In this document: in pieces, positions 45,009 through 54,205 of the stretch
How the letters are laid out: every line of letters starts with the position of its first letter
Numbering within the stretch: position 1 is the first letter of the stretch
Source: Burkholderia sp. Bp8963
GTDB lineage: Bacteria; Pseudomonadota; Gammaproteobacteria; Burkholderiales; Burkholderiaceae
DNA: 64,000 nucleotides
Reading direction: 5' to 3'
Assembly (NCBI RefSeq): GCF_003854275.1
Contig: NZ_QTQP01000007.1
Location: 1 to 64,000 of the forward strand
Position numbers and translations under genes: made by a program
The notes under the pieces: model-generated
What the model saw: only the letters and a program-made list of their open reading frames with translations
Databases searched by the model: none
What the model was told of the DNA's origin: nothing

Positions 45009-45676
45009 GCCAGACCGCGATTCCGGAGATCTACGTCAGCACCGACGTCGAGGCCGACGGCCCGATTCCGGGCCCGCACTCGATGCTGAGCTTCGCGTCC
45101 GCCGCGTACACCGAGGACAAGCAGCTGATCGCGACGTTCTCCGCGAACCTCGAGACGCTGCCGGGCGCCGCGCCGCATCCTGTCCAGGACGCGTGGTGGA
45201 AGACCCAGCCCGAAGCGTGGGCCGCGTGCCGGCTCGACCTGCAGGCGCCGGAAGCGGCGCTCGTCGCATACGTCGGCTGGGTCGAGGCGCTGCCCGGCAA
45301 GCCGGTATTCGTCGCGATGCCGGCCGGTTTCGACTTCACGTTCATGTTCTGGTACATGATGCGCTTCGCGGGCCGCTGCCCGTTCTCGTGGTCGGCGCTC
45401 GACATCAAGACGCTCGCGTTCGCGATGACGGGCCTGCCGTACCGCAAGGCGATCAAGCCGCGCTTCCCGAAGCACTGGTTCGACGACCATCCGCACACGC
45501 ACGTCGCGCTCGACGACGCGATCGAACAAGGCGCGCTCTTCTGCAACATGCTCGCCGACCTGCGCGTGCAGCAGGCCGCGCTCGCCGCGCGGACGGCCTC
45601 GGCCAGCACCGCAGCCGACAATGGTGCAGACAACGGAGCAGCAGGGCAAAATCCCACGGATCCCCGCGCAAATTAG
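45005..45676 (+). CDS. DEDDh-type 3'-5' exonuclease-like protein
   Basis: The 223-residue protein begins with the exonuclease DxE motif in [20 protein letters not shown] (near residue 9), has a middle Asp candidate in GFDFTFMFW near 108, and the closing H-x4-D motif in [12 protein letters not shown] near 163. It resembles uncharacterised DnaQ/RNase T-like proteins of Burkholderia. The C-terminal 30 residues are Ala/Asn-rich and disordered. It is translationally coupled to the MBL hydrolase gene. Confidence 0.8.
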   Translation: MSQTAIPEIYVSTDVEADGPIPGPHSMLSFASAAYTEDKQLIATFSANLETLPGAAPHPVQDAWWKTQPEAWAACRLDLQAPEAALVAYVGWVEALPGKPVFVAMPAGFDFTFMFWYMMRFAGRCPFSWSALDIKTLAFAMTGLPYRKAIKPRFPKHWFDDHPHTHVALDDAIEQGALFCNMLADLRVQQAALAARTASASTAADNGADNGAAGQNPTDPRAN

Positions 45677-45755
45677 CGAATCTCGCTCAGTGACGGCGCA
45701 TCGGATTGCGTTTCCTTCCTCGCACCTCTAACATTCGGAGTGTTGTATCTGCCGC

Positions 45756-46226
45756 ATGGAGGCGCAGGTGACGCTCGATTCCTTTTCGCAAAAAATCCTT
45801 CGCCTGCTGCAGCTCGACGCGCGCCGCTCGGTCCAGGAAATCTCCGACCAGGTCGGCCTGTCCAGCACGCCGTGCTGGCGCCGCATCAAGGACATGGAGC
45901 AGTCGGGCGTGATCCAGCGCTACACCGCGCTGCTCGATCGCGAGAAGCTCGGCCTGCACGTGTGCGCGCTCGCGCACGTGCACCTCACGCGCCACAACGA
46001 AGGCGGCGTCGAGCAGTTCGAGCGCGAGATCGCGACCTGTCCGGAAGTCACCGAGTGCTACAGCACGACCGGCGAAGCCGATTACATCCTCAAGATCGTC
46101 GCGCCCGACATCAAGGCCTACGACGTGTTCCTGCACGAACGCATCTTCAAGATCCCCGCCGTGTCGCAGGTGCGCACGAGTGTCGTGCTGCGCGAAATCA
46201 AGTTCGACACGCAACTGCCGCTGTGA
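45756..46226 (+). CDS. Lrp/AsnC-family transcriptional regulator
   Basis: The 156-residue protein has the standard N-terminal helix-turn-helix (LDSFSQKILRLLQLDARRSV, VGLSSTPCWRRIKDMEQSGV) and the RAM domain (CYSTTGEADYILKIVAPDIK near 105). It is of canonical Lrp size. The target is unknown; the neighbouring genes on both sides have other directions or roles. Confidence 0.9.
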   Translation: MEAQVTLDSFSQKILRLLQLDARRSVQEISDQVGLSSTPCWRRIKDMEQSGVIQRYTALLDREKLGLHVCALAHVHLTRHNEGGVEQFEREIATCPEVTECYSTTGEADYILKIVAPDIKAYDVFLHERIFKIPAVSQVRTSVVLREIKFDTQLPL

Positions 46227-46260
46227 CGCCCGCGCGGGCCATCAGACGGCCGCGCGCGCA

Positions 46261-47427
46261 TCACGCGCGCACCGATACCGAGCGCGTGAAGCTGATGCGG
46301 CGCGCGCCGAACTGCCGCGCCAGCGCATCGACGTCGAGCCGTTCGGCGAGCGCCGCGTCGGCGTCGCTGCTCGCCTGCGGATCGGCGACAAGCGTCACGT
46401 CGATTTCGAGGCCCGTGCTCAGGTAGTGCAGGCTGATCGCGCTCGCGCGCAACCCGCGTTTTGCGAGTTCCGCCTCGAGCTGCTTCGCGATCTCGCTGCG
46501 CGGCGGCAACGCGAGCGCCGGGCGGCGCGCGGCATCGTTCTCCGGATCGACGTGGATCAGCGCGTCGAGCACGCGCCGGTCCGTCAGCACGCGCGCACGC
46601 GCGGTCTCGGCGATATAGTGCCCTTCGGAAACGGAAATCATCGGATCGACGAGGATGTGCGCGTCGACGAGCGCCGCGTCGCCCATCTTGCGCGTACGCA
46701 GGTCATGCACGTCGCGCACGCCGGGCGTCGCCGCGAGCAGCGCCCGGATCTCGGTGGTGTCGGTTTCGTCGAGCGCGCGATCCGACAGGTCCTGCAGCGC
46801 GTCATAGCCGAACGTCCAGCCCATCCGCGCGACCATGAAGCCGACGATCGCGGCCGCGATCGGGTCGAGCAGCCGGAAGCCCGAGAGACTGCCGACGATG
46901 CCGATCGCGACGACGAGCGACGACGCGGCGTCCGAACGCGCATGCCATGCATTCGCGACGAGCATCGCCGAGCGCACGCGACGCGCCTCGCGCAGCATGT
47001 AGCGGAACAGCGCTTCCTTCGATACCAGCACGGTGGCCGCGACGATCAGCGCGGCAAAATGCACGGGCGGGATGTCCTCGAGATGCACGAGGCGATCGCC
47101 GGCCCGCCACAGCATGCCGATGCCGACCGCAATCAGAATCCCGCCGAGAAACAGCGATGCAACCGTCTCGTAGCGGCTGTGTCCGTAATTGTGGTCGGCA
47201 TCCGGCAATGCACCACTATGGCGATTCGCAACCAGTACGACAAAATCCGACACCAGATCGGAAATCGAATGAACACCGTCGGCAATCAATGCCTGCGAAT
47301 GCGCAATAGTGCCGACAACGATCTGAAAGGTGGCCAGCACGACATTCAGTACGATACTGACCAGCGTGCTCTTGCGCGCGACGGCGTGCTTATCCGCGCT
47401 CTGCGCGTCGCCGGAAAAGGTGGACAT
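46261..47427 (-). CDS. cation diffusion facilitator (FieF/MamM-like metal efflux)
   Basis: The 387-residue inner membrane protein has six helices and the two CDF metal-site motifs ADGVHSISDLVSDF (near residue 55) and NAWHARSDAASSLVVAIG (near 165), then a cytoplasmic domain (ATPGVRDVHDLRTRKMGD near 255). The C-terminal part after about 300 is about 90 residues longer than E. coli FieF and may form an added ferredoxin-like domain. Zn2+ or Fe2+ is the likely substrate. The ATG at 47427 is chosen over the frame opening at 47466. Confidence 0.88.
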   Translation of the reverse strand: MSTFSGDAQSADKHAVARKSTLVSIVLNVVLATFQIVVGTIAHSQALIADGVHSISDLVSDFVVLVANRHSGALPDADHNYGHSRYETVASLFLGGILIAVGIGMLWRAGDRLVHLEDIPPVHFAALIVAATVLVSKEALFRYMLREARRVRSAMLVANAWHARSDAASSLVVAIGIVGSLSGFRLLDPIAAAIVGFMVARMGWTFGYDALQDLSDRALDETDTTEIRALLAATPGVRDVHDLRTRKMGDAALVDAHILVDPMISVSEGHYIAETARARVLTDRRVLDALIHVDPENDAARRPALALPPRSEIAKQLEAELAKRGLRASAISLHYLSTGLEIDVTLVADPQASSDADAALAERLDVDALARQFGARRISFTRSVSVRA

Positions 47428-47600
47428 GAAATATGAGATATCGAAGTGGATGCCGGATTCTATCAAATCTGGCCCGCCGCTTATTCCGATAACCCAAAAT
47501 TTTCCATTTAAATCAATCGCTTATGCGAACAGCTCGCATTTTCATTCACACCCGGGCGTGACATTTTCGTGACGGCGCACGCACGTCCGACGCGCACCAT

Positions 47601-47639
47601 GCAAAAAGGCCGCGCTCCGCCAAGCGGACGCGCGGCCTT
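47601..47639 (-). terminator. bidirectional terminator behind the H-NS gene
   Basis: AAAAAGGCCGCG and CGCGGCCTTTT arms (47601-47612, 47629-47639), with a second inner stem CCGC/GCGG. It lies 25 bases after the H-NS stop on the minus strand. Confidence 0.85.
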
Positions 47640-47664
47640 TTGGCCACACAACTTAAACAAACGC

Positions 47665-47958
47665 TTAAATTGCGAACTGCTCGCGATTCTTGCCGGCGAT
47701 CCAGCGCGGCGGCTTGCCGCGGCCCGACCACGTCGCGCCCGATTCCGGATCGCGATACTTTGCGGCGACACCAGCGCGCGGACGGCCAACCTTACCGGGC
47801 TTCGCACGGTTCAGGCCGAGCTCGACCAGCGAAAAACCGTAATCCGCGATTTTCTGCTTCACATCATTGAGCACTTCGGCGTATTCGCGCGACTTGGCTT
47901 CTTCGATTTGCTTCTCCAGCTTCTCCCGCTGGGCCAGCAGGTCCTTGTAAGAAGACAT
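47665..47958 (-). CDS. H-NS family histone-like nucleoid-structuring protein
   Basis: The 97-residue protein has an N-terminal coiled-coil (SSYKDLLAQREKLEKQIEEA) for oligomerisation and the C-terminal DNA-binding motif GATWSGRGKPPRWI, the beta-proteobacterial form of the H-NS AT-hook-like loop. It silences AT-rich, often acquired, DNA. GGAAAGGGAAACT precedes the ATG at 47958. The upstream DNA is itself A/T-rich, compatible with autoregulation. Confidence 0.95.
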   Translation of the reverse strand: MSSYKDLLAQREKLEKQIEEAKSREYAEVLNDVKQKIADYGFSLVELGLNRAKPGKVGRPRAGVAAKYRDPESGATWSGRGKPPRWIAGKNREQFAI

Positions 47959-48315
47959 AGTTTCCCTTTCCAAATGATCGATGGCGCCGCTCTGTGGCCA
48001 GCTCACCATTCCTGAAATATTTTCGCCTCGGATTTTGAAGGCAGAGATTAGCACAAAAAAGAATCGCCTGAAGCAACGCGCATTAAAAATCCCGGCTTCG
48101 AATAGTAATTCGCACAGGTCAATTCGACCGGCGACGGCCATATCTCAAATTCTTGCGTCCTTACACGCAGATTAGGACATAACGTGTGACGCATTAAGAC
48201 TTTCAACATACGCAATTACCCTGCATCAAAAAAAATCAAAGCTATCATCTGACGACAGGATCGAAAATCCCGACTTGTATAGCCAACCGACATCAGCAAT
48301 ACACATTCCGCGACG
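47959..48315. other. A/T-rich region upstream of the H-NS gene
   Basis: Much lower in GC than the window average, with several A and T tracts (for example a run of eight A near 48227-48234), typical of a curved H-NS-bound promoter. No gene is credible here, and the exact promoter could not be fixed by eye. Confidence 0.5.
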
Positions 48316-48975
48316 TCAGGTCACACGTCGCGCACATTCGATCAGCTGCACACGCAATCGGTCGATATCGTCCTGCGGTGCGTCGAATGCGGTCCGTATC
48401 CGCCGGCCGTCGCGCCGCCAGTCGGCGCCATAGCGGTCGACGCCGAGCAGGTCCAGGCCAGCCTGGCACGCGTCGCCGGCGTCGTGCGCCGCCCACAGCG
48501 CCTGCTCGTCGTCGAACGCGAGCGGCGCACGCGGGTCGAGCGCGGCGCCGTCGACCCAGCCCATCCGGCCGAACCCGCCGATATAGCGCAGCCGCTCGAC
48601 GTCGAGCGCCCAGAACGTGAAATCGCCGAGCGCGAGATAACGCTCGGCGTCCGGTGCATAACGCAGGTAACGCGCGACGAGATGCGGGTCGGCATCGACG
48701 GGCGCGAAGCGGCCGAGCAACGTCGCACGCTCGGCATCGAGCACGTCGCCGTCCGGCGCATCGACGACAAGGAACCCGGCACGCGGGTCGGCGATCAGAT
48801 TGCGCGTGTGCTCCGCAAGGCCGCTCACCAGGATCACCGGCCGATGGCGCGCATCCGGCGCGAACGGCACGACCGTCGGATACGGAAAGCCTTGCGGGTC
48901 GCGCGCGTGCGTCGCGAGCGTGCCGAGCGCGCAGCGGTGCAGCAGGTGCAGCGGAAGGGCGGGATCGATATTCAC
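48316..48975 (-). CDS. pyridoxamine 5'-phosphate oxidase-like / HugZ-type protein
   Basis: The 219-residue protein has the split-barrel FMN-binding start (LPLHLLHRCALGTLATHARD, then PYPTVVPFAPDARHRPVILV and LAEHTRNLIADPRAGFLVVD). The C-terminal DUF2470-like part carries the heme-binding style GVDRYGADW. HugZ-like members degrade haem; others are flavin reductases. The start is GTG at 48975, with AGGAG 7 bases upstream. Confidence 0.8.
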   Translation of the reverse strand: MNIDPALPLHLLHRCALGTLATHARDPQGFPYPTVVPFAPDARHRPVILVSGLAEHTRNLIADPRAGFLVVDAPDGDVLDAERATLLGRFAPVDADPHLVARYLRYAPDAERYLALGDFTFWALDVERLRYIGGFGRMGWVDGAALDPRAPLAFDDEQALWAAHDAGDACQAGLDLLGVDRYGADWRRDGRRIRTAFDAPQDDIDRLRVQLIECARRVT

Positions 48976-49236
48976 GGAAACTCCTGCAGTCGAAAGGCGG
49001 CGCATCGGGCGGGCCGCGGCGGATCGATGTTACTCGCGGCGGAAAGCGTGGCGAATCGTGAAATGTGTCGATGGTCGGGCACCAGATGCTCGCCGCCGAG
49101 TGCCGGGCACCGGGCACCGAACACCCGACACCGGCCTTCACGCACCCGCCAGCGAAATCGTAAGCGGTTCGATAGAATCGGGCGAATCTCAAACGGCGTT
49201 CGTGACGCCAGTCATTTTCCTTCCGACGAGTCATCC

Positions 49237-50439
49237 GTGTCCGATTCCTCCCCCGACCTTGCCGTGCCGCCCGTCGCGCATCACGCCCTGCCGCTTCCGG
49301 TTCGCCAGCGCGCACGCACCGCCACGATGGCGCTGTTCTTCGTCGCCGGGATGATGTACGCATCATGGGGCGTCCACGTGCCGACCGTGCGCGACAAGTT
49401 CGCGCTGAGCCCCGCGCTGCTGTCGATCGCGCTGTTCGCGGTCGCGGGCGGGTCGATCGCCGCGATGATGACGGTCGCGCGCTGGATCGCGCGCGTCGGC
49501 TCGCGCACCGCGTGCCTCGCAGGCGGCCTCGCGATGTCGGCGTGTGCGGCGCTGATTCTCGTCGTGCCCGACTATCCGCTGCTGCTCGCGGTGCTCGCGC
49601 TGTTCGGCTTCTCGATGGCGACGCTCGACGTCGCGATGAACGCCGAGGCGAGCGCGGTCGAAATCGCGCTCGGCAAGCCGATCATGTCGTCGCTGCACGG
49701 GATGTTCAGCGCCGGCGGGATGGCGGGTGCCGCGGCAGGCGGCGCGCTGCTGTCGGCCGGCATGGCGGGCGCCGTGCATCTCGCGCTTGCCGCGGCAGTC
49801 AGCGCCGCAGTGTTCGTTGCGTCGTGCCCGGCGGTGCTGCCGCACGTCCCGCATCACGAACACGCGCACGGCGGCGGCAACCGCTGGCGCTCGCCCGCGC
49901 TGTGGATGCTCGGCGGCATCGCGCTGATCGCGCTGATCGCCGAAGGCGCGATGTACGACTGGGCGACGGTCTACATGCGCGACGTCGTCGCGTCGAGCCC
50001 CGCGCTGGCGAGCGCCGCATACGCAGCGTTTTGCGGCGGGATGGCGGCCGCGCGCTTCGCGGGCGACGCGGTGCGCGCGCGGTTCGGCGCACCGCAGCTC
50101 GTGTTCGCGAGCGCGTCGCTCGCGTGCGCGGGGATGGTCGGCGCGCTGCTCGTGCCCTATCCGGCCGTGGTGCTTACGGGTTTCACGCTGATGGGGCTCG
50201 GTCTCGCGAACATGATGCCCGTGCTGTTCGCCGCCGCCGCGCGCGTCAAGGGCATCCACGCGGCCGAGAGCCTCGCGCACGTGGCCGGCCTCGCGTATTT
50301 CGGACTGCTGTTCGGTCCGGTCGTGATCGGCGCGGTCGCGCAGGCCGCGAACCTGACGGTCGGGCTAGCGGTCGTCGCGCTGTGTGCGGCGCTCGTCGCG
50401 GCCATCGCGCCGAAAGTGCTCGCGCACCTGAAGGTCTGA
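49237..50439 (+). CDS. MFS transporter (YbjJ-like)
   Basis: The 400-residue membrane protein has about 12 helices: TATMALFFVAGMMYASWGVH, the helix pair with AMMTVARWIARVGSR as the MFS loop 2-3, and LAVLALFGFSMATLDVAMNA (near residue 130), typical for the YbjJ/FucP-like set. A His-rich loop HVPHHEHAHGGGN near residue 205 lies between the two halves. The GTG at 49237 (SDSSPDLAVPP) is the best start. The substrate is unknown. Confidence 0.85.
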   Translation: MSDSSPDLAVPPVAHHALPLPVRQRARTATMALFFVAGMMYASWGVHVPTVRDKFALSPALLSIALFAVAGGSIAAMMTVARWIARVGSRTACLAGGLAMSACAALILVVPDYPLLLAVLALFGFSMATLDVAMNAEASAVEIALGKPIMSSLHGMFSAGGMAGAAAGGALLSAGMAGAVHLALAAAVSAAVFVASCPAVLPHVPHHEHAHGGGNRWRSPALWMLGGIALIALIAEGAMYDWATVYMRDVVASSPALASAAYAAFCGGMAAARFAGDAVRARFGAPQLVFASASLACAGMVGALLVPYPAVVLTGFTLMGLGLANMMPVLFAAAARVKGIHAAESLAHVAGLAYFGLLFGPVVIGAVAQAANLTVGLAVVALCAALVAAIAPKVLAHLKV

Positions 50440-50512
50440 CGTGCCTCCCGCTGCGCGCATCCCGCTGCGCACCTCCCGCTACGTGTCGTGCGCGCCGGCG
50501 CGCGCCGAAAAA

Positions 50513-50546
50513 AGAAACGCGCATGCGTTGCCGCATGCGCGTTTCT
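50513..50546 (-). terminator. terminator of the LivK-type gene
   Basis: Perfect 15-base arms (50513-50527, 50532-50546) around TTGC; the minus strand runs into six T. Confidence 0.92.
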
Positions 50547-50567
50547 ACCCCTGCTGTTGACCGCTGC

Positions 50568-51710
50568 TTACATCTTCACTTCATCGAGGAACGTCTTCTT
50601 GCCGCCCTTGTAGTTGTACAGCGAAATCACGCCGTGCTTCAGGTCGCCCTTCGAATCGAAGGTCGTCGTCCCGATCACGCCCGTGTAGTTCGTGTCCGGC
50701 ATGGCCGCGAGAATCTTCGCCGGATCCGTCGAGTTCGAGCGCTTCATCGCGTCGACGACGATGTACACCGCGTCATACGTGAACGGCGCGTAGATCTGGA
50801 TCGGCTGGCCGAAACGCTTCTCGTACTTCGCCTTGAACGCGCCGCCGCCCGGCATCTTCTCGAGCGACGCACCCGCTTCCGAGCACACGACGTTGTCGGT
50901 CGCGTCGCCGGCCAGGTCCGCCAGCTTTTCCGTGCACACGCCGTCGCCCGCGAGGATCCGCGCGCGCAGGCCGAGCTGCTTCGCCTGCTTCGCGAACGGG
51001 CCGCCCGTCGCGTCCATGCCGCCGTACATGATCGCGTCCGGATTCTCGCCCTTGATCTTGGTCAGAATCGCGCGGAAGTCGACCGCCTTGTCGTTCGTCG
51101 CGTCGTGCGACACCACCTTCAGGCCGAGTGCCTTCGCCTTCTTCTCGAATTCGTTCGCGAGACCCTGGCCATAAGCGGTCGAGTCGTCGACCACCGCGAC
51201 GCTCTTGATGCCCTTCGAATGCGCGTAGTTCGCGAGTGCCGGGCCCTGCTGCGCATCGGTCGCGACGACGCGGTACGTCGTCTTGAAGCCTTGCTGCGTG
51301 TAGGCCGGGTTGGTCGCCGACGGCGAGATCTGCACGATGCCCGAATCGCTGTAGATCTTCGAGGCCGGGATCGACGTGCCCGAGTTCAGGTGACCGACCA
51401 CCGCGACGACCTTGTCGTCGACGAGCTTCTGCGCGACCTGCGTCGCCTGGCGCGGGTCGGCGGCATCGTCCTGCGCATCGAGTTGCAGCGTGATCTTCTG
51501 GCCACCGATCGTGAGACCCTTGGCGTTGATCTCCTCGACTGCGAGACGGGCGCCGTTTTCATTGTCCTTGCCGAGGTGTGCAATACCGCCCGTCAACGGC
51601 GCAACGTGGCCAATCTTGACGACCTGATCGGCGGCCGCGTTGCTTGCAGCTGCAACGCACAGCATCGCCGCTGCAGTGATCGGCAACAGCTTTTGCATCT
51701 TGATATTCAT
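50568..51710 (-). CDS. branched-chain amino acid ABC transporter substrate-binding protein (LivK type)
   Basis: The 380-residue periplasmic protein has a signal peptide (cut near NAAA, residue 26) and the type I periplasmic fold: VVKIGHVAPLTGGIAHLGKD, HLNSGTSIPASKIYSDSGIV near 100, and YGGMDATGGPFAKQAKQLGL near 235. It binds Leu/Ile/Val or a related amino acid. GGAGACTTAC precedes the ATG at 51710. No permease or ATPase gene is adjacent, so it must use LivHMGF encoded elsewhere. Confidence 0.92.
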   Translation of the reverse strand: MNIKMQKLLPITAAAMLCVAAASNAAADQVVKIGHVAPLTGGIAHLGKDNENGARLAVEEINAKGLTIGGQKITLQLDAQDDAADPRQATQVAQKLVDDKVVAVVGHLNSGTSIPASKIYSDSGIVQISPSATNPAYTQQGFKTTYRVVATDAQQGPALANYAHSKGIKSVAVVDDSTAYGQGLANEFEKKAKALGLKVVSHDATNDKAVDFRAILTKIKGENPDAIMYGGMDATGGPFAKQAKQLGLRARILAGDGVCTEKLADLAGDATDNVVCSEAGASLEKMPGGGAFKAKYEKRFGQPIQIYAPFTYDAVYIVVDAMKRSNSTDPAKILAAMPDTNYTGVIGTTTFDSKGDLKHGVISLYNYKGGKKTFLDEVKM

Positions 51711-51912
51711 GTAAGTCTCCAGTTTCGGTCCCAAAAAACGCCATCGCCCGGTGCCCCGCTGCCATCCCTGTGTTCTCAATCACTGGACGATTCGCCGGTT
51801 GCATCCTTCATGCACTTGGCCTCAAGCACGTGAAACAGCCGCTTTTAGCAGCCGCCCGCCCGTACTTGCGCGGAAGTGTAGGTGATCAAATTAATTTGTG
51901 GGACTTTTTTGG

Positions 51913-51930
51913 GGTAGTGGTAACACTACC
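51913..51930. promoter_or_regulatory. inverted repeat upstream of the LivK-type gene
   Basis: GGTAGTG (51913-51919) and CACTACC (51924-51930) are exact complements with a 4-base spacer, about 200 bases upstream of the gene, within an A/T-rich region (51880-51990). It may be an operator. The rest of the 416-bp gap to 52126 shows no gene. Confidence 0.4.
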
Positions 51931-52126
51931 GATACAAGTACATATCAGACGCCTTTCTGAAATCGCTGTAAAGACCGTGGGATAAGGGTTTCCGCTAATT
52001 TCTTACGAGTCGGTGAAGGGCCGCTTTAAAGCGCTCCCTCGACATTTCGAATGGGTATTCTGTGCACAGCATCGTTGAATGAAACGCGTGTGTCGGCACG
52101 CGCTTCACGTCGCCTGGCACGCGCGA

Positions 52127-53206
52127 TCAACCGGCCGCCGCGCGCCATTCCGCGTCGAGCGCGCCGACCAGCTGCGCAGCCGTCAGCGCATCGCCGCGCC
52201 GCCGCGCGAGCGGCGCGCCCTGCCCGGCCCACAGCGACAGGTAGTCGCCATCGTTCGCGCGCGCGGCAGCCTGGCGCAGCGGTTGCGTGAGCGCGTTCTG
52301 CACCGGATACGGCGCGACATCGGCCATGCGTTCGCCGAGCCGCGCCATCAGCGTATTGCGCAGCCCGCGCGCATGACGCCCGGTAATCGCGCGCGTGACC
52401 TGCGTCGACGTGTCCGCGCTCGCGAGCAAGCGCGCTTTCCAGTCGGCAGCGATCGCGCTTTCCGCGCACGTCAGGAACGCGGTGCCGAGCTGCGCGGCCT
52501 GCGCGCCGAGCGCGAGCGCCGCCGCAATGCCGCGGCCGTCCATGATCCCGCCCGCCGCGAGCACGGGCAGGCCCGTCGCGTCGACGAGTTGCGGCACGAG
52601 CGCCATCGTGCCGATCAATGCGTCGTCGGCCGCGCCGATGAACGTGCCGCGATGCCCGCCCGCCTCGGCGCCCTGCGCGGACAGCGCGTCGGCGCCCGCC
52701 GCCTGCCACGCGAGCCCTTCGGCGACGTGCGTCGCGGTGCCGATCACGTAGGTGCCGGCCGCCTTCAGCCGTGCGACGTCGGCCGCATCGAGCACGCCGA
52801 ACGTGAAGCTCGCAATCGGCACGCGCAGCGACACCAGCATGTCGAGCTGCGCGCGGAAGTCGGGCGCGAATCGCGCGGGCGCGGCGCCGGGCGGCAGGCC
52901 GAGCGCGGCGTTGAGCGGATCGATCGCCGCGAGCGCGCGCGCGAGCGTCGCCGCGTCGGGCGTCACGTCCTGCAGCACGAACAGGTTGACCGCAAACGGC
53001 CGGTCGGTGGCCGCGCGCACCTGCGCGACTTCGTCGGCGAGGCGCTCGGGCGCGAACGCGCCTGCGCCGAGACTGCCGAGCGCACCGGCATTCGACACGG
53101 CGGCGACCATCGCGGACGTGGTCGCGCCGACCATCGGCGCCTGCACGAGCGGCAGGCGCAGGCCGAAGCGTTCGGCGAACGGTGTGGACAGGGAACGGAC
53201 TGACAT
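52127..53206 (-). CDS. nitronate monooxygenase (NMO / 2-nitropropane dioxygenase family)
   Basis: The 359-residue FMN enzyme has a TIM-barrel: LPLVQAPMVGATTSAMVAAV near residue 15, GALGSLGAGAF, SFTFGV near 135, GAEAGGHRG near 180 with the FMN phosphate loop, VLAAGGIMDGRGIAAALAL near 220 and GAQAAQLGTAFL near 240. It oxidises alkyl nitronates such as propionate-3-nitronate. The ATG at 53206 follows AAGGATCGTTCCC, a weak site. Confidence 0.9.
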   Translation of the reverse strand: MSVRSLSTPFAERFGLRLPLVQAPMVGATTSAMVAAVSNAGALGSLGAGAFAPERLADEVAQVRAATDRPFAVNLFVLQDVTPDAATLARALAAIDPLNAALGLPPGAAPARFAPDFRAQLDMLVSLRVPIASFTFGVLDAADVARLKAAGTYVIGTATHVAEGLAWQAAGADALSAQGAEAGGHRGTFIGAADDALIGTMALVPQLVDATGLPVLAAGGIMDGRGIAAALALGAQAAQLGTAFLTCAESAIAADWKARLLASADTSTQVTRAITGRHARGLRNTLMARLGERMADVAPYPVQNALTQPLRQAAARANDGDYLSLWAGQGAPLARRRGDALTAAQLVGALDAEWRAAAG

Positions 53207-53448
53207 GGGAACGATCCTTCGGCGGTGACGCGCGAAAGCGCGCTGTAAGCAGGGAGATGCTTTCGACTGTACCGAAGCGTCGTACGACCGAAAAATGAAT
53301 AATCCTGAACGGAACGATCGCTGCGCGAGAAGCCGGCGCCGCGTGCCGCGCACGCTGCAGCGCACGGTGATTGGTGGCACACTAGGCCGCCCCCTTTTTT
53401 TCATCGCCGAGGCGTGCGCGACGCCGCCTCGCTCGTCAGGAGTTCAAC

Positions 53449-54141
53449 GTGACTGCTCAATGGATCGACATTCCGGCCGGTAACGACAGCTTTGGCGGCT
53501 ATCTCGCGCTGCCCAGGCGCGGCACGGGCCCGGCCGTCATCATCATCCAGGAGATCTTCGGCGTGAACGCGCACATCCGCGCGGTCGCGGACCAGTACGC
53601 GGCCGACGGCTACGTCGCGCTCGCGCCGGACGTGTTCTGGCGCACGCAGCCGCGCGTCGAGCTGACCTACGAAGGCGCGGACCGCGACAAGGGCATCGAG
53701 CTGATGAAGAAGACCGATGTGAAGCTCGCGGTCGCCGACATCGCCGCGGCGGCCGACGCGCTGCGCGCGCGCGCCGAAGTCGCCGGCAAGGTCGCCGCGA
53801 TCGGCTACTGCTTCGGCGGCCAGCTCGCGTACCGCGCGGCCGCGACCGGCAAGATCGATGCGGCAGTCGCGTATTACGGCGGCGGCATCCAGAACGCACT
53901 CGACATCGCGGGCCAGGTCACGCAGCCGATCCTGTTCCATTACGCGGAGAACGACCACGCGATTCCGCCCGAGGCCGTCGACCAGGTCAAGGCCGCGTTC
54001 GCCGGCCGTGACAATGCCGCGTTCCACCTGTATCCGGGCGCCGAGCACGGCTTCAACTGTACGGACCGCGCGTCGTACAACCAGCGCGCGGCGGCGCTCG
54101 CGCACGGCCGCACGCTGACGTTCCTCGCCGAGCACCTGTAA
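53449..54141 (+). CDS. dienelactone hydrolase family protein
   Basis: The 230-residue alpha/beta hydrolase has the DLH triad: Cys in GYCFGGQLAYRA near residue 123, Asp in YAENDHAIPPE near 170, and His in GAEHGFNCTDR near 203, plus VIIIQEIFGVNAHIRAVADQ at the start. DLH opens dienelactones in chlorocatechol degradation; lone chromosomal copies often act on other lactones. The start is GTG at 53449 (TAQWIDIPAGND) with CAGGAG upstream. Confidence 0.9.
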   Translation: MTAQWIDIPAGNDSFGGYLALPRRGTGPAVIIIQEIFGVNAHIRAVADQYAADGYVALAPDVFWRTQPRVELTYEGADRDKGIELMKKTDVKLAVADIAAAADALRARAEVAGKVAAIGYCFGGQLAYRAAATGKIDAAVAYYGGGIQNALDIAGQVTQPILFHYAENDHAIPPEAVDQVKAAFAGRDNAAFHLYPGAEHGFNCTDRASYNQRAAALAHGRTLTFLAEHL

Positions 54142-54151
54142 GCAAACCGGC

Positions 54152-54194
54152 AGCGGGCCCGGCCCCCGTGCGGGGCCCGCGCCCGCTCCCTTTT
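54152..54194 (+). terminator. terminator behind the dienelactone hydrolase gene
   Basis: Outer 7-bp stem (54152-54158/54181-54187), internal loop, inner 6-bp stem (54161-54166/54172-54177), then TCCCTTTT. It ends 11 bases before the GTG of the amidase gene, so the two genes may be only partly co-transcribed. Confidence 0.6.
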
Positions 54195-54205
54195 CATGAC
54201 CGGGG